A DNA stretch of 64,000 nucleotides, taken from assembly GCF_019802255.1 (NCBI RefSeq), contig NZ_JAHYSS010000001.1:829333-893332 (forward strand), given 5' to 3'. Shown piece by piece: positions 35,179 through 43,513 of this stretch. Made by a program: the position numbers and the translations under genes. Within the stretch, counting starts at the first letter, position 1; every line of letters begins with the position of its first letter. The notes below the pieces were generated by a model. That model was not told where the DNA came from. It was given only the letters and a program-made list of their open reading frames with translations, and did not search any database. The stretch is from Pedobacter polysacchareus (GTDB lineage: Bacteria; Bacteroidota; Bacteroidia; Sphingobacteriales; Sphingobacteriaceae).

Positions 35179-36237
35179 ATGTTTGCTTATGCCCTCAAGA
35201 AGTCTTTCTATGGACTGGCGGTGATGCTGGGGGTGTTGACTGTGGTCTTTTTACTGTTTAATGTGTTGCCGGCCGACCCAGCGAGAATGACGATGGGGCA
35301 ACGCTCCGATGTACAGTCGCTGGAGGCTGTCCGAAAAGAATTTGGCCTGGATAAATCCAGGCCAGTTCAGTTTTTTCTATACCTCAACGATCTTTCACCT
35401 ATCAGTCTTCATGAAGATAATACCGAAAACCATAGCAAATATCACGATGTGAAATTGCTGGACATGGGGAATGAAGTACTGGTTTTAAAGTGGCCTTATC
35501 TCCGCAGGTCTTACCAGACCAAACGTGAGGTGACGATGATCTTAAAAGAAACAGTTCCAAATACTTTTGTGCTGGCTTTATCGGCGATGATTTTTGCCAC
35601 TGTAATTGGGGTACTTCTAGGCGTCATTTCTGCCGTGCATAAGGATACCTGGATTGATAAAGCGGCAAATTCATTTGCCATTTTGGGGATTTCTGCTCCT
35701 TCTTTTTTTGCAGGAATTATCATTGCCTGGCTGTTTGGCTTTGTCTGGAGCGATTACACGGGCTTAAATATGTCGGGCAGTCTTTACAGCTATGATCCTT
35801 TTAAGGGTGAAATCATGACCTGGAAAAATCTTTTGCTGCCCATGCTGACACTCGGCTTGAGGCCACTGGCCATTATCGTGCAGCTCACCAGAAGCGCGAT
35901 GCTTGATGTACTGGCTCAGGACTACATCAGAACTGCCAGGGCTAAGGGTTTGAGCAGACATGTCATCATTTACAAACACGCATTAAAAAATGCTTTAAAC
36001 CCTGTCATCACCGCAATTTCCGGTTGGTTTGCAGGATTATTGGCGGGTTCTTTTTTTGTAGAATATATTTTTGGATACAATGGCTTGGGAAGAACCACCG
36101 TTACCGCCCTGGAAATGTCAGATTTTCCGGTAGTAATGGGCTCAATTCTTTTTATTGCTTTTATATTTGTGGTGATCAATATTCTGGTAGACTTATTGTA
36201 TGCCGCTGTTGATCCCAGAGTTAAACTTGCTGAATAA
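35179..36237 (+). CDS. DppB-like ABC transporter permease, without visible partner genes
   Basis: A 352-residue permease of the peptide/nickel DppB type. It begins with a helix and the family segment VVFLLFNVLPADPARM, then KEFGLDKSRPVQFFLYL. The core permease spans about 125-350, with ARAKGLSRHVIIYKHALKNALNPVITA and EYIFGYNGLGRTTVTALEMSDFP. A polar segment at about 75-112 sits between the first helix and the core. No DppC, ATPase or binding protein is encoded beside it, so partners must lie elsewhere. It is in a tight run with the DoxX-like gene and aroK. Confidence 0.88.
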   Translation: MFAYALKKSFYGLAVMLGVLTVVFLLFNVLPADPARMTMGQRSDVQSLEAVRKEFGLDKSRPVQFFLYLNDLSPISLHEDNTENHSKYHDVKLLDMGNEVLVLKWPYLRRSYQTKREVTMILKETVPNTFVLALSAMIFATVIGVLLGVISAVHKDTWIDKAANSFAILGISAPSFFAGIIIAWLFGFVWSDYTGLNMSGSLYSYDPFKGEIMTWKNLLLPMLTLGLRPLAIIVQLTRSAMLDVLAQDYIRTARAKGLSRHVIIYKHALKNALNPVITAISGWFAGLLAGSFFVEYIFGYNGLGRTTVTALEMSDFPVVMGSILFIAFIFVVINILVDLLYAAVDPRVKLAE

Positions 36238-36239
36238 AA

Positions 36240-36746
36240 ATGAAGATATTCCTGATAGGATTTATGGGTTGTGGCAAAAGTACGCTAGGTAAAAAACTGG
36301 CAACTAAACTAGGATATGATTTTATTGATCTGGACCATCAGATTGAAAAACTCGTAGGGATGTCTATTGGCGCTTATTTTGCCGCAAATGGAGAATCTGC
36401 CTTCAGGATCTTTGAAAGTAAAACGCTAAAAGAATTAATTTACCCGGACAACTGTGTGGTGGCCACAGGTGGGGGAGCGCCTTGCTATTTTGACAATATG
36501 CAATGGATCAATGAAAATGGGCTTTCCATTTATATAGAAATGCCTCCTGCGGCATTAGCGAAAAGATTGGAAAGTGGAAAAGATAAGCGTCCTTTACTAA
36601 AAGACATGAATGAAGAAGAATTGATTGCTTTTATTGCCAGTAAACTGGAAGAACGTAATCCTTTCTATCAGCAAGCGAGTCAGATTGTAAACGGGATCAG
36701 CCTTACGCCCGATGCCTTAAGAGTATTGGTGCTATCGTATGTTTAA
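36240..36746 (+). CDS. aroK: Shikimate kinase
   Basis: A 168-residue kinase that phosphorylates shikimate at O3 in aromatic amino-acid synthesis. The Walker A is GFMGCGKS (7-14), followed by DLDHQIEKLVGMSIGAYFAANGE, the substrate-binding Arg in FRIFE, ATGGGAPC, and the lid DKRPLL. It is the last gene of the DUF1599-DoxX-permease-aroK run, starting 2 bases after the permease stop, and meets the convergent thioesterase gene with 7 bases between. Confidence 0.95.
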   Translation: MKIFLIGFMGCGKSTLGKKLATKLGYDFIDLDHQIEKLVGMSIGAYFAANGESAFRIFESKTLKELIYPDNCVVATGGGAPCYFDNMQWINENGLSIYIEMPPAALAKRLESGKDKRPLLKDMNEEELIAFIASKLEERNPFYQQASQIVNGISLTPDALRVLVLSYV

Positions 36747-36753
36747 AGGCCTT

Positions 36754-37152
36754 CTAAAGGTCTTCTTTCTCAAATTGTTCTTCTATAAATTTAATGTGGG
36801 TTTTGCCATGCGGCGCAGGATTACCATCTTCGTCTACATTCACAAATACCATTTTATCAATGGTCAGGATGCTTTTTCTGGTGATCTTGTTTCTAACTTC
36901 GCAGCGCATCGTTAAAGAGGTGTTTCCGAAATCGGTTGCAGTGATGCCCATTTCTATGATGTCGCCCTGTTTTGCTGAGCTGACAAAATTGATTTCCGAG
37001 ATGTATTTGGTAACTACCCTTGGATTGCTGAGCTGTACAATTGCATAAATCGCCGCTTCTTCATCGATCCAGCGGAGCAAGCTACCGCCAAACAGCGTCC
37101 CGTTAGGATTCAGATCTTCTGGTTTTACCCATTTTCTAGTGTGAAAATTCAT
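36754..37152 (-). CDS. Acyl-CoA thioesterase (hotdog fold, YciA type)
   Basis: A 132-residue hotdog thioesterase from the ATG at 37152. The motif PNGTLFGGSLLRWIDEEAA contains the catalytic Asp; SAKQGDIIEMGITATDFG follows. A TTG at 37170 would add six residues, but it lies inside a -7 element at 37168-37175, so the shorter start is preferred. Members hydrolyse a range of acyl-CoA in the cytoplasm. It is convergent with aroK. Confidence 0.9.
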   Translation of the reverse strand: MNFHTRKWVKPEDLNPNGTLFGGSLLRWIDEEAAIYAIVQLSNPRVVTKYISEINFVSSAKQGDIIEMGITATDFGNTSLTMRCEVRNKITRKSILTIDKMVFVNVDEDGNPAPHGKTHIKFIEEQFEKEDL

Positions 37153-37167
37153 AAGCCTTATTTTATT

Positions 37168-37175
37168 CAAAATTA
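37168..37175 (-). promoter_or_regulatory. -7 promoter element of the thioesterase gene
   Basis: The minus strand reads TAATTTTG, matching TAnnTTTG, 15 bases before the ATG at 37152. The implied leader is about 10 nt. Confidence 0.5.
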
Positions 37176-37244
37176 ATCATTTAAGGCTTTATGAATCTCA
37201 GATCGGTGTAAAGAATCAATTATCGTAAAGGAATGATTCTTTTA

Positions 37245-37691
37245 CTACCTTGGCTTTTTCTTCATTTGATAGTCTACGGAATAAGGACCTGAACCTACCA
37301 CCCAGAATAGAATCAGCAGCATCAATACGATGATGGAAAGCCATAATTCTGAATTTAGAAAGGAAAATCCCCTGGATAAGTTAACAAATAGTATTGCACA
37401 GACCAGAATTGGAATTTGAATCACCACAGCAAACCTGGTCAGCAGGCCAAGTACAATCAGTAAGCCACCTACCAGATGGACAAACCCAATCACATGTACC
37501 GCTACACTCGCCATCATCCCTGAAAAACTAAACACATTATTTTGCAGCAGTAAATCCTGTAAGGCTGCTGTGTTGCTCACGATCGCAATGCCCTTACCAA
37601 AAATGAGTAAACCTAAAACAATCCGTACCGCATCCAGCCATTTGGCATGGTGCAGGTCTCCCCAGTGTTCAATCCTTTGAATAACAGTCAT
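37245..37691 (-). CDS. DoxX family membrane protein
   Basis: A 148-residue protein with four membrane helices and the DoxX pattern (VRIVLGLLIFGKGIAIVSNT, then HVIGFVHLVGGLLIVLGLLTRFA). Function in this group is mostly unknown; some members act in thiosulfate-quinone or thiol stress systems. It is preceded by a strong Shine-Dalgarno, rare in this genome. It is a single gene in an A/T-rich neighbourhood. Confidence 0.85.
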   Translation of the reverse strand: MTVIQRIEHWGDLHHAKWLDAVRIVLGLLIFGKGIAIVSNTAALQDLLLQNNVFSFSGMMASVAVHVIGFVHLVGGLLIVLGLLTRFAVVIQIPILVCAILFVNLSRGFSFLNSELWLSIIVLMLLILFWVVGSGPYSVDYQMKKKPR

Positions 37692-37696
37692 GATAT

Positions 37697-37704
37697 ACCT
37701 CCTT
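37697..37704 (-). promoter_or_regulatory. Strong Shine-Dalgarno before the DoxX gene
   Basis: The minus strand reads AAGGAGGT, five bases before the ATG at 37691. Most genes in this window start without any such motif. Confidence 0.75.
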
Positions 37705-37717
37705 GTTTTAAAAAATG

Positions 37718-38050
37718 CTACTTGAAGTTAAGGAGAATAAACAAGATTATCAAGGGCTTTTTAGTGGTTAATTTACTGCTGTTCAGTCGCTTATTTGGTC
37801 TTTGGATTGGGGATTCCAGGGGCTGAAGGACAAATGATAATTTCTGTTCAAAAATGGTTTTTTTACACAAATTCTGTTTTACTACTGCTTTGATATTGCT
37901 TAAAACCCTGTTTTTCAGCGGATAGCGATCCTTAAAATAATTTTCCATGTCACCACTTCGATAGGTTTTGTAGTTTATATTTGCCATGTATGAATTAAAA
38001 TATAATCCCCTATTATCTTGAAATTCTAATACATTGATCAACGTTCTCAT
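37718..38050 (-). CDS. Doubtful small open reading frame
   Basis: A 110-codon frame lies upstream of the DoxX gene on the same strand. Its product is basic, and I recognise no family. Inner ATGs at 37987 and 37948 are equally possible starts. The region also holds a plus-strand -7-like box and is A/T-rich, so the frame may be chance. Confidence 0.2.
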   Translation of the reverse strand: MRTLINVLEFQDNRGLYFNSYMANINYKTYRSGDMENYFKDRYPLKNRVLSNIKAVVKQNLCKKTIFEQKLSFVLQPLESPIQRPNKRLNSSKLTTKKPLIILFILLNFK

Positions 38051-38118
38051 TTTTTTGTTGATTCCCCGCTTGCATTTAGGCGTTATTGCAAGACGGATTT
38101 ATAAAACGCATTAATAAT

Positions 38119-38195
38119 ATTCAATATGTCCCCCCTATATTGAATTATCCCGCTTCATGGCATTCGGTAGGAATGCCATGAAGTTTGTTTTTTTT
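38119..38195 (+). ncRNA. Candidate small RNA 3' end: C-rich-loop hairpin plus intrinsic terminator
   Basis: ATTCAATAT (38119-38127) pairs with ATATTGAAT (38137-38145), exposing a loop of six consecutive C in GTCCCCCCT. Seven bases later, CTTCATGGCATT (38153-38164) pairs with AATGCCATGAAG (38172-38183), followed by a T-rich tract to 38195. No plus-strand gene upstream needs this terminator. A -7-like TATATTTG at 37976-37983 could start a transcript of about 200 nt; its -33 is not evident. Confidence 0.4.
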
Positions 38196-38505
38196 CAGTA
38201 TTTTCTTATTTTGTATCTATATATGATCACTCAATAAATTATTTAAAAATAAATATACCCTAATGAAAATCAGCCAATTGATGCTTCAGACTGTGTTTTC
38301 GAGGAATTTTACTTCCAGTTTTAACTAAAAAAATAATTAATTATTGTTATTTTTCCAGGAAATTCAAAGTGATTTTAAATAAATTCCTTTTTATTGCATG
38401 GTTTTTGTAATTAAACCTAAAATTTATTTATTGTATTAAAATTTTCTTCCAAACCATTCGTTAGCACTATTGTCCAGTTGTCCTTTATAAGAATCCAGTA
38501 TTGAT
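38196..38505. other. A/T-rich gap before the TetR gene
   Basis: About 310 bases of strongly A/T-rich sequence. I see no gene, no perfect TAnnTTTG box and no clear operator in it, although the TetR gene promoter must lie here. Confidence 0.5.
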
Positions 38506-39165
38506 ATGGTTAAAAAAGAACCCACAGAAGCCATTAAAAGCCGTTTATTAACGGAACGTAAGTTGATAGATGCAGTAGGTACGATTATTAAGGCTAAAGG
38601 TTACCGTGCATTGGGCGTGAATGAAATCGCCCGGGAGGCTAAGGTCAGTAAGAAACTGATTTACCGGTATTTTGAAAATGTAGACCGCCTGATTGAGACC
38701 TATGTAATTGAAAAAGATTACTGGTTATCCCATAAAAAACACATTTCCAACGACATTGAAGGCATCAATAAAAAAAGCGCCTTAATAGATACGATTTCCT
38801 CACTTCTTGAAAAGCAGTTTGAGTATTTCTGGAATGAAGAAGAAATGCAGAAGATCATTCTTTGGGAAATCTCAGAAAGAACCATCTTGCTGGACAGCGT
38901 CTGTAAAGTAAGGGCAGAGCAGGGAGATGTACTGCTGGAGATGTCAGATCCTTATTTCAAGAATTCTCCGGTGAGTTTAAGGGGGGTATCAGCGCTGCTG
39001 GTTTCTGGAATTTATTATATGGTACTTCATGCCAAGAAAAACGACAGCACCATCTGCGGATTGGATATTAACTCAGAAGCGGGAAGAGCCGAAGTGAAGA
39101 AATCCATCAAACACATTATCGAATGGGCATTTCAGGCAGGGAAAATTAAAAACAAGACTACTTAA
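38506..39165 (+). CDS. TetR/AcrR family transcriptional regulator
   Basis: A 219-residue protein with an N-terminal TetR helix-turn-helix at about 15-65 (LIDAVGTIIKAKGYRALGVN, EIAREAKVSKKLIYRYF) and a helical ligand-binding part. The ligand and target are unknown; no efflux or metabolic gene is divergent from it. Its 3' end overlaps the convergent truA by 8 bases. Confidence 0.9.
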   Translation: MVKKEPTEAIKSRLLTERKLIDAVGTIIKAKGYRALGVNEIAREAKVSKKLIYRYFENVDRLIETYVIEKDYWLSHKKHISNDIEGINKKSALIDTISSLLEKQFEYFWNEEEMQKIILWEISERTILLDSVCKVRAEQGDVLLEMSDPYFKNSPVSLRGVSALLVSGIYYMVLHAKKNDSTICGLDINSEAGRAEVKKSIKHIIEWAFQAGKIKNKTT

Positions 39166-39958
39166 ATGTATCGAACTGTGGTTGTAGAATGGCCGAAAAG
39201 GTTGTTCTTGGCGGCAGATTCAGATAAGGGTAAGTCACCTTAGATAAATACAGCCCTTGCGGATGTGCAGGGGTAATCAGTCTAGGCGTTTCTTTACTGA
39301 TCAGATGATGCTCAAATTCATCCACAGTCAATTCCCCTTTACCAATTTTCAGCAATTGTCCCATGATGATCCGGATCATTTTCCCTAGAAAGCGATTAGA
39401 AGAGATTTGGAAGCGTAAACGGTCTCCACTACTATCTACGGTCAGTTCTGCTGATTTTACATAACAGAGCGTATGCTCGTATTTATCAGGGCTGGTGCAG
39501 AAAGGACGGTAATCCTGGTATTGAGGCAGCAATGCTGCGGCTTGTTTCATTTGATCAAATTTTAGATCAGGTAAAAGATAGTACGCGCTATGTCCGTTAA
39601 GAAAAGGGCTTTTATAAGTGTGCAAAAAGTAATCATAGCTGCGCTGTACGGCGTCAAAACGGGCATGAGGTAAGCCTTCCATTGGAATGATGTCAAAAAC
39701 GGCAATACTGGCCGGCAAGAGCTTGTTTAAGCGAAACATCAGGTCGAAATCCCATGGCTGTTCTATATCCATGTGAAAAAAGAACTGACTCGCATGAACA
39801 TGAGCATCAGTACGGCCGCAGCCATTGATAAATATTGGGGTTTTCAGGATCTGTGTCAGTGCATTTTCTATTACGCCCTGCACATTCATCACTCCGGGTT
39901 GTTTCTGCCATCCATTAAAATGAAGGCCATGGTAGCCTATATGTACAAAATACCTCAA
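39158..39958 (-). CDS. truA: tRNA pseudouridine(38-40) synthase TruA
   Basis: A 266-residue pseudouridine synthase acting on positions 38-40 of the tRNA anticodon arm. The catalytic Asp is D51 in GCGRTDAHVHASQF; later family segments are ARFDAVQRSYDYFLHT and RFLGKMIRIIMGQLLKIGKG. It starts 4 bases after the GH20 gene and is probably transcribed with it. Its tail overlaps the TetR gene. Confidence 0.94.
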   Translation of the reverse strand: MRYFVHIGYHGLHFNGWQKQPGVMNVQGVIENALTQILKTPIFINGCGRTDAHVHASQFFFHMDIEQPWDFDLMFRLNKLLPASIAVFDIIPMEGLPHARFDAVQRSYDYFLHTYKSPFLNGHSAYYLLPDLKFDQMKQAAALLPQYQDYRPFCTSPDKYEHTLCYVKSAELTVDSSGDRLRFQISSNRFLGKMIRIIMGQLLKIGKGELTVDEFEHHLISKETPRLITPAHPQGLYLSKVTYPYLNLPPRTTFSAILQPQFDTFK

Positions 39959-39962
39959 TGTC

Positions 39963-41927
39963 TTATCTTCTTGCTCTCTTATTTAACTCTTCTATTGGCA
40001 TATTCATCATTCTTCCAATCGGCTGTTTACCTCTGTAAGTGATCACTCTTAACATCGTTGCATCTTTTGGCGGTGTTAGTTTTTCCGTATACTTCGGATA
40101 AAAACGATCCGGGAAGGAGTTGTCGAAACTGTAATAGATGTCCAGTCCCGTAATTTCGGTATTCAATTCAATGATCAGCTGCTTATCCGCAGAGCGGCTC
40201 ACTTTAAAAATCGGGTCGTACACACTCGGTGCATATTTCGTTTCTGCAACATCCAGGCGCTGAAAGTGCTGTTCAACTCTTCCAAAAAAGTTTTCCCAGT
40301 TTTTCTTTTCTTTGGGCGACCATACAGATTCTGCAATGGCCATTCCTCTTGGCCAAGTCATGTATTCGGCCTGACGGATATTGGTAACTTGCTCTGTCCA
40401 TAAATTGGCTTGCCCGCCTTTAATGTATTTCGGGTCCACACCTGCAGGAATGGGGTCAAATTCGTAGGCTTTACTCAAACGCAGGGAAGCATATACTCTT
40501 GGTTCTGTAATTTGATCGGCCTGCATATAATCCAGGTAAGCATAAGTACTGGGACTCATGACCACTTCATGTTTTTTCATTGCGGCATCCAGCCCGTTTT
40601 TTACACCTCTCCAGCTCATCACTGCAGCGCTTGGAGAAAGATCCCCATCCATGATCTCATCCCAGCCCATGAACTTTTTGCCTTTGGATTCTACAATTGC
40701 CTGTACTCGTTTTTCAAAATATCCCTGTACCTGATGCATATTCTTTAATCCTTCTTTCTGCATCAATGCTTTGATGGCATCGCTCTTTTGCCAGAAGTTA
40801 AAAGGGGCTTCATCACCTCCCATGTGAATGTATTCGAAAGGGAACAATGCGGCTACCTGGGTAATCACGCTATCTAAAAAGCTGTATACTTTTTCATTCG
40901 CCGGACAAAGGGTATTGTCTACCAAGGCGGTTGGCGGCGCTCCTCTGGACCAGTCCATGATTCTTTCGCCAGAGCGAACACGGTAATTTTCTGCACCAGG
41001 AGTACAGGAAAGCTCCGGGTAAGAAGCAATGGCTGCTAAACTATGACCTGGAACGTCGATCTCCGGCATGATGTTCACAAACCGATCCTGTGCGTATTGA
41101 ATGAGTTCTTTTAAATCTTCCTGGGTATAGAAACCGCCATAAGTACGGGGCTCATCTGGTGTAGGAGGGATGAAATTCCCGAATTCTCCGGTCTTTTTCA
41201 CATTCCATGCACCAACTTCAGTTAATTTTGGGAAACCTTTGATTTCTATTCTCCAGCCTTCATCATCGGTGAGGTGTAAATGAAGGATGTTGTATTTGTA
41301 GCGAACCATCGCGTTGATGTATTGTTTTACTTCTTCTTTTGTGAAGAAATGGCGGGCTACATCCAGCATTAGGCCTCTCCAGCCTACACGCGGATAATCG
41401 GTAATGTCTACGCAGGGCGCAGACCAGGTTTGTGTAGCTACTGGTTCTTTACTTTCTATTTCTTTAGGGAAGAGCTGTATCAGGCTTTGCGCGCCATAGT
41501 ATAAGCCGGCTGCTTTATTGGCCCTGATCAGAATTTGATTGGTTTTAACGGTCAGCTGATAACCTTCATTTCCTAACTGTGGATTTTGTTTATCATTTAG
41601 GATTAGCCTGATTTGCGCATGATCTCCAGCATGGCCGCTCAGTATGGAAACATACCTGCCAGTAGGAATAGACAATCTTTCCTGTAGGAAAGCAGTCACT
41701 TGTTTCAATTCCGGATTTGCCGGGGCATGGATGGATACATTTTCAGGTAGGATGAAATGACCAGCCTGCTTAATTACAGAAACAGGTTCTGGAATGATGG
41801 CAATTTCGGTAGGAAGCAGGTTTGATATTGCCGGCTCAGTCATCGTTGTGGTAGTTGGTAGAGGCCCCTGGCTATAACCAGCAGCGCTGATCATACCAGT
41901 CAATACCAACAGAAATAATCTCTTCAT
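39963..41927 (-). CDS. Beta-N-acetylhexosaminidase, glycoside hydrolase family 20
   Basis: A 654-residue exported enzyme with a signal peptide (about 1-19, ending GYSQ), a GH20b N-terminal domain (about 40-160) and the catalytic barrel from about 165. The catalytic pair is D372-E373 in HMGGDEAPFN. RVGWRGLMLDVARHFF and PEIDVPGHSLAA are also typical. A beta-sandwich-like C-terminal part (about 560-650) follows. It releases terminal GlcNAc or GalNAc in the periplasm or outside, for example from chitin oligomers or glycoproteins. It lies upstream of truA. Confidence 0.94.
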   Translation of the reverse strand: MKRLFLLVLTGMISAAGYSQGPLPTTTTMTEPAISNLLPTEIAIIPEPVSVIKQAGHFILPENVSIHAPANPELKQVTAFLQERLSIPTGRYVSILSGHAGDHAQIRLILNDKQNPQLGNEGYQLTVKTNQILIRANKAAGLYYGAQSLIQLFPKEIESKEPVATQTWSAPCVDITDYPRVGWRGLMLDVARHFFTKEEVKQYINAMVRYKYNILHLHLTDDEGWRIEIKGFPKLTEVGAWNVKKTGEFGNFIPPTPDEPRTYGGFYTQEDLKELIQYAQDRFVNIMPEIDVPGHSLAAIASYPELSCTPGAENYRVRSGERIMDWSRGAPPTALVDNTLCPANEKVYSFLDSVITQVAALFPFEYIHMGGDEAPFNFWQKSDAIKALMQKEGLKNMHQVQGYFEKRVQAIVESKGKKFMGWDEIMDGDLSPSAAVMSWRGVKNGLDAAMKKHEVVMSPSTYAYLDYMQADQITEPRVYASLRLSKAYEFDPIPAGVDPKYIKGGQANLWTEQVTNIRQAEYMTWPRGMAIAESVWSPKEKKNWENFFGRVEQHFQRLDVAETKYAPSVYDPIFKVSRSADKQLIIELNTEITGLDIYYSFDNSFPDRFYPKYTEKLTPPKDATMLRVITYRGKQPIGRMMNMPIEELNKRARR

Positions 41928-42006
41928 AGCAAAGGTTAACCGTATTTCTTATGTTTAAAAACTGTCGCAATTTATCAATAAAAAGGCAGATAATGAGCCG
42001 ATTCCT

Positions 42007-43422
42007 TTATTTTAAAACATCCAGTACCTTGAATAACTTCTTGTTAATGCCCGATCCGTTATAGTTATTGATGTTGATTACGATGACGTATTTGTTGCCT
42101 GTTTTATCGGTATAGTATCCGGCATAAGCGGAAACATCGGCAATGCTGCCACTTTTTAGCTTCATGCCGTTGTTGTCGGGGATTGATTTATAGAAGTCTG
42201 GAAACCAGGTTTCTTTTTGTGATTGAAAAAGGATTTCGGCCATGGCCAATGGGGTTACCCTGGTGGCTGGTGATAGTCCGCTGCCATCTACAATGTTCAA
42301 AGCACGTCTGTCCATCCCTTTTTGCGCCCAGAAATTGATTTCTGTTTGTGCGCCATTGGCGGTGGTTGGTTGTTTACCGGATTTCCAGGCCAATGTTTTT
42401 AGCAGGTGTTCTCCGTATAAATTGACACTTTTTTTATTGAACCAATACACCATTTCCGATAAGGTAGGAGAGGAGATTGTGATCAGCTTCTGTTGAACAG
42501 CAGGTACGGATTGCTGGTCTGCAGCCAGCAGCCTGGCGGTAGTGGGTTGTAATGGTGTGGCAATGCCGATGCGTTTCAGGGTATCCTGTAAGCGAAATGC
42601 TGCATCATAAGCAGGGTTAGGTACTGCAGTAGAAACTCCTGGTTTGGAAATCCCCAAGGCCCAGGTTCCGCGAAGGTAGGCGAGGTTGCCATCAGGAGGC
42701 AGGTAGGAATACGCATGGTCTCCGCTGCCTTCAGCACCAGCTTTCAGCTCATTTACGATTTTTAGGTAAGGCATTTCCGGAACCACTTTTAAAATAGATA
42801 CCGGTTGATCTTTGGAGTTACTGGCTTTCAGGTGGATGTCGAACTGGTTCTCGCGCCAGCTGAGTGCGGATGGACCGGCACCGTAATAATTGCCAATGTC
42901 TTGCCAGATCCAACCATCAGGTGTGCTTTGCGTTCCCCAGATGCTGTCGTCACCAATGATTTTACCTTCAATTTTTTTAATTCCTGCGCGCTGTATGGCC
43001 ATTACCCATTGCTGCAGGATGTAATTTTCTTTAGTGTTTTCGTAGCGCCAGGAGCCTAAGGTAGGGTCTCCGCCGCCAACGATGATGAGGTCTCCTTGTA
43101 AAGTGCCATCTGAAGTAATCTGGCCGCTATAAGCAAGGGTAGTTTGGTATTGAAAGTCTTTGCCGAGCATACTGAATGCTGTCGCAGCAGTAATGGTTTT
43201 CAAAGTGGAAGCTGTAGCAAGGCCCAATTCTTCGTTTTTGCCCAGCAGTAGCTTTCCGGTATTGGCATCCAATACGCAAAGGCCAATGATCGCATGTTTT
43301 GCCTGACCATCATCTTTTAATACCTGATAAGCTTGTTCCAGTTTTTCCAGTGGAGTTTGAGCCTGGGCAAGCTGCTGTAAAAGGATCAGGGATAAAAAGG
43401 CAATGTTTCTGACAATATTCAT
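42007..43422 (-). CDS. dacB: D-alanyl-D-alanine carboxypeptidase/endopeptidase (PBP4, DacB type)
   Basis: A 471-residue peptidase from the ATG at 43422; the earlier frame start at 43497 lies ahead of the signal peptide (1-21, ending AQAQ). The serine S72 and lysine K75 form SxxK in ATASTLKTITAA; the SxN and KSG motifs are in KSVNLYGEHL and MKLKSGSIADV. Class C penicillin-binding proteins trim peptidoglycan peptides in the periplasm. It is transcribed after asd, with a hairpin between. Confidence 0.92.
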   Translation of the reverse strand: MNIVRNIAFLSLILLQQLAQAQTPLEKLEQAYQVLKDDGQAKHAIIGLCVLDANTGKLLLGKNEELGLATASTLKTITAATAFSMLGKDFQYQTTLAYSGQITSDGTLQGDLIIVGGGDPTLGSWRYENTKENYILQQWVMAIQRAGIKKIEGKIIGDDSIWGTQSTPDGWIWQDIGNYYGAGPSALSWRENQFDIHLKASNSKDQPVSILKVVPEMPYLKIVNELKAGAEGSGDHAYSYLPPDGNLAYLRGTWALGISKPGVSTAVPNPAYDAAFRLQDTLKRIGIATPLQPTTARLLAADQQSVPAVQQKLITISSPTLSEMVYWFNKKSVNLYGEHLLKTLAWKSGKQPTTANGAQTEINFWAQKGMDRRALNIVDGSGLSPATRVTPLAMAEILFQSQKETWFPDFYKSIPDNNGMKLKSGSIADVSAYAGYYTDKTGNKYVIVININNYNGSGINKKLFKVLDVLK

Positions 43423-43452
43423 AATTGGAGTCAATGTAGCTATTAACGAAAA

Positions 43453-43494
43453 ATTGAGGTACAGATTGCCTTTTAGAGCGTTCCGTACCTCAAT
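43453..43494 (-). terminator. Terminator of asd
   Basis: ATTGAGGTAC (43453-43462) pairs with GTACCTCAAT (43485-43494) around a 22-nt loop, with a T-run on the minus strand. It lies 19 bases after the asd stop. Confidence 0.6.
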
Positions 43495-43513
43495 CATTTT
43501 TTATAGGTAATAA

